From a virus: a DNA stretch of 20,928 nt. Below the pieces are notes generated by a model. That model did not search any database. It saw only the letters and a program-made list of their open reading frames with translations, and was not told the DNA's origin. The stretch's first letter is position 1. Every line of letters starts with the position of its first letter. Location: IMG/VR virus record IMGVR_UViG_3300042294_001868, positions 1-20,928 of that record; one strand, 5' to 3'. A program made the translations under genes and the position numbers. This document shows positions 19,909-20,928 of this stretch, piece by piece.

Positions 19909-20600
19909 TGCTGAACTGCCTGCAACTGATACAGCGCGTCTGCAAGCGCATCGGCATCACGGTGCCGAATGCCGCCTATACCTCATCCGACCTTCAGGTT
20001 CAGCAGCTCGTCGAACTGGCGAACGAGGAAGGGCAGGAGCAGGCGTCGCGGTATCAGTGGCAGGCGTTGCAGCGGGAAGCGACGTTCACCACGGTGGCGA
20101 CGGAACTGCAAACATCGCTTGCTGCCATCACCACCGGATTCGGCTGGATAGTGAATGACACCATCTGGAACCGCGACCTGCGCCTTCCCGTTTACGGCCC
20201 GGACAGTTTGCAGGACTGGCAGCAGCAGAAGGCCATCCAGATTGCGGGGCCTTTCAACCGCTACCGCATCATTGCCAACAACATCCGCTTCTACCCCGTC
20301 CCGGCGGCGGGACAGGACTGCTATTTCGAGTACATCACCAACCAGTGGACGGCCTCGGGTGGGACGGAATACCAGTCCGACACGGACACGGCCCTGCTGG
20401 ATGACACGACGATGCTCCTCGGCACCATCTGGCGCTGGAAGCAAGCCAAGGGCATGACGTACGCGGAGGATTTCGCCAAGTACGAGCGCCGCATTGCTGA
20501 ATTGCTCCAGCGCGATGCCGTGAAGCCGACCCTGAGCATGACGGGCGCCAAGTACGACGTGATTCCCCTTGTCATCGTGCCCTCCGGAAGCTGGAACTAA
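19908..20600 (+). CDS. probable head-to-tail adaptor, 230 aa
   Basis: The 230-residue protein starts MLNCLQLIQRVCKRIGITVP and then has ELANEEGQEQASRYQWQALQ, typical of adaptor proteins that dock on the portal of podoviruses (gp4-like group). A middle beta-rich region (RYRIIANNIRFYPVPAAGQD) and a C-terminal helix with KGMTYAEDFAKYERRIAELL complete the pattern. Its position before the next tail gene supports it. Function is inferred from family resemblance and position. Confidence 0.7.
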   Translation: MLNCLQLIQRVCKRIGITVPNAAYTSSDLQVQQLVELANEEGQEQASRYQWQALQREATFTTVATELQTSLAAITTGFGWIVNDTIWNRDLRLPVYGPDSLQDWQQQKAIQIAGPFNRYRIIANNIRFYPVPAAGQDCYFEYITNQWTASGGTEYQSDTDTALLDDTTMLLGTIWRWKQAKGMTYAEDFAKYERRIAELLQRDAVKPTLSMTGAKYDVIPLVIVPSGSWN

Positions 20601-20602
20601 CC

Positions 20603-20928
20603 GTGAGACTGCCAGCCCAGCGACTGACGCGCGGACAGGTGGCGCGGACGGTATCCGTCCCTGCGCCTGTTGGCGGCTGGAACGCCCGAGACTCCTTGGC
20701 CGACATGGACAAGCGCGACGCGGTGATTCTGGACAACATGTTTCCGACCGTCACCGACGTGCGCGTGCGCTTAGGCTATTCAGACCACGTGACGGGCATT
20801 ACGGGCACCGTCGAAACCCTGATGGACTACAGCCCGCCGTCTGGAAACCAGAAGCTCTTCGCGGCGGCAGGCACGGCCATCTACGACGTGACGACGGCTG
20901 GGACGGTTGGCGCTGCCGTCGTCTCGAG
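20603..20928 (+). CDS. tail protein, N-terminal part (cut by window)
   Basis: GTG at 20603 lies two bases after the adaptor stop and the frame is open to the end (108 full codons). The start VRLPAQRLTRGQVART is followed by PAPVGGWNARDSLADMDKRD, AVILDNMFPTVTDVRVRLGY and KLFAAAGTAIYDVTTAG. This is the beginning of a large, repeat-rich tail-tube or propeller-like structural protein seen after adaptors in podoviruses. The downstream part is missing, so the end cannot be given. Confidence 0.7.
   Translation, partial: MRLPAQRLTRGQVARTVSVPAPVGGWNARDSLADMDKRDAVILDNMFPTVTDVRVRLGYSDHVTGITGTVETLMDYSPPSGNQKLFAAAGTAIYDVTTAGTVGAAVVS

Noticed and set aside
1-20928. tRNA, rRNA, CRISPR array, insertion sequence or attachment site
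   Set aside because: Nothing with the required structure or repeats was seen; no integrase gene is in the window to point to an att site.

Overview
This window is about 21 kb of a temperate, lambda-organised podovirus (phage or prophage). It is rich in G+C, roughly 60% by eye, and densely packed, with most neighbouring genes overlapping by 1 to 8 bases. No bacterial chromosomal gene, rRNA, tRNA, integrase or CRISPR array is visible, so the host can only be guessed. The base composition and the structural proteins suit a phage of a beta- or gammaproteobacterium.

Left arm (1-1380, minus strand): a leftward early operon of four small proteins followed by an ERF-family single-strand-annealing recombinase that runs off the window. 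Immunity region (1329-2122): a short helix-turn-helix repressor on the minus strand sits between two promoters that read outward, PL-like at 1357-1329 and PR-like at 1831-1859. Each promoter carries two related palindromic sites 23 bp apart, placed identically on its -35 and -10 elements. PR drives a YdaS/Cro-like gene that appears to be leaderless, followed by an intrinsic terminator lying inside a small membrane-protein ORF. The leader of the left operon can fold into a hairpin that hides the ribosome binding site, and PL starts inside one arm of it.

Right early and middle region (2060-6284, plus strand): a ribbon-helix-helix-like protein, a helicase truncated after its second motif, a YdaU/DUF1376 replication protein, a lambda P-like replication protein overlapping it by 206 bp, a run of small zinc-binding, AP2-like and coiled-coil proteins, a NinG-like HNH nuclease, a tandem helix-turn-helix protein and a Q-like antiterminator. 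A 120-bp gap after the Q-like gene holds a possible late promoter and a terminator, the expected Q target.

Late region (6405-20928, plus strand): small and large terminase subunits, an uncharacterised protein, a large BNR/beta-helix tailspike-like protein, portal protein, several structural or accessory proteins, a double terminator, scaffold, major capsid protein, a probable head-decoration protein, another terminator, a coiled-coil protein, a head-tail adaptor and the start of a tail protein. The terminase, portal, scaffold and capsid genes make and fill the head. The adaptor and the last gene belong to a short tail.

The most interesting signals are regulatory: the four-operator immunity region, the leaderless transcripts, the hairpin that could separate read-through from PL transcripts, and the terminator within an ORF after cro. 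Also notable are the out-of-frame overlap of the two replication genes, the AP2-like paralogue pair around the HNH region, and a motif repeated at both ends of the scaffold protein. Names rest on recognising protein families by eye; no database search was possible.
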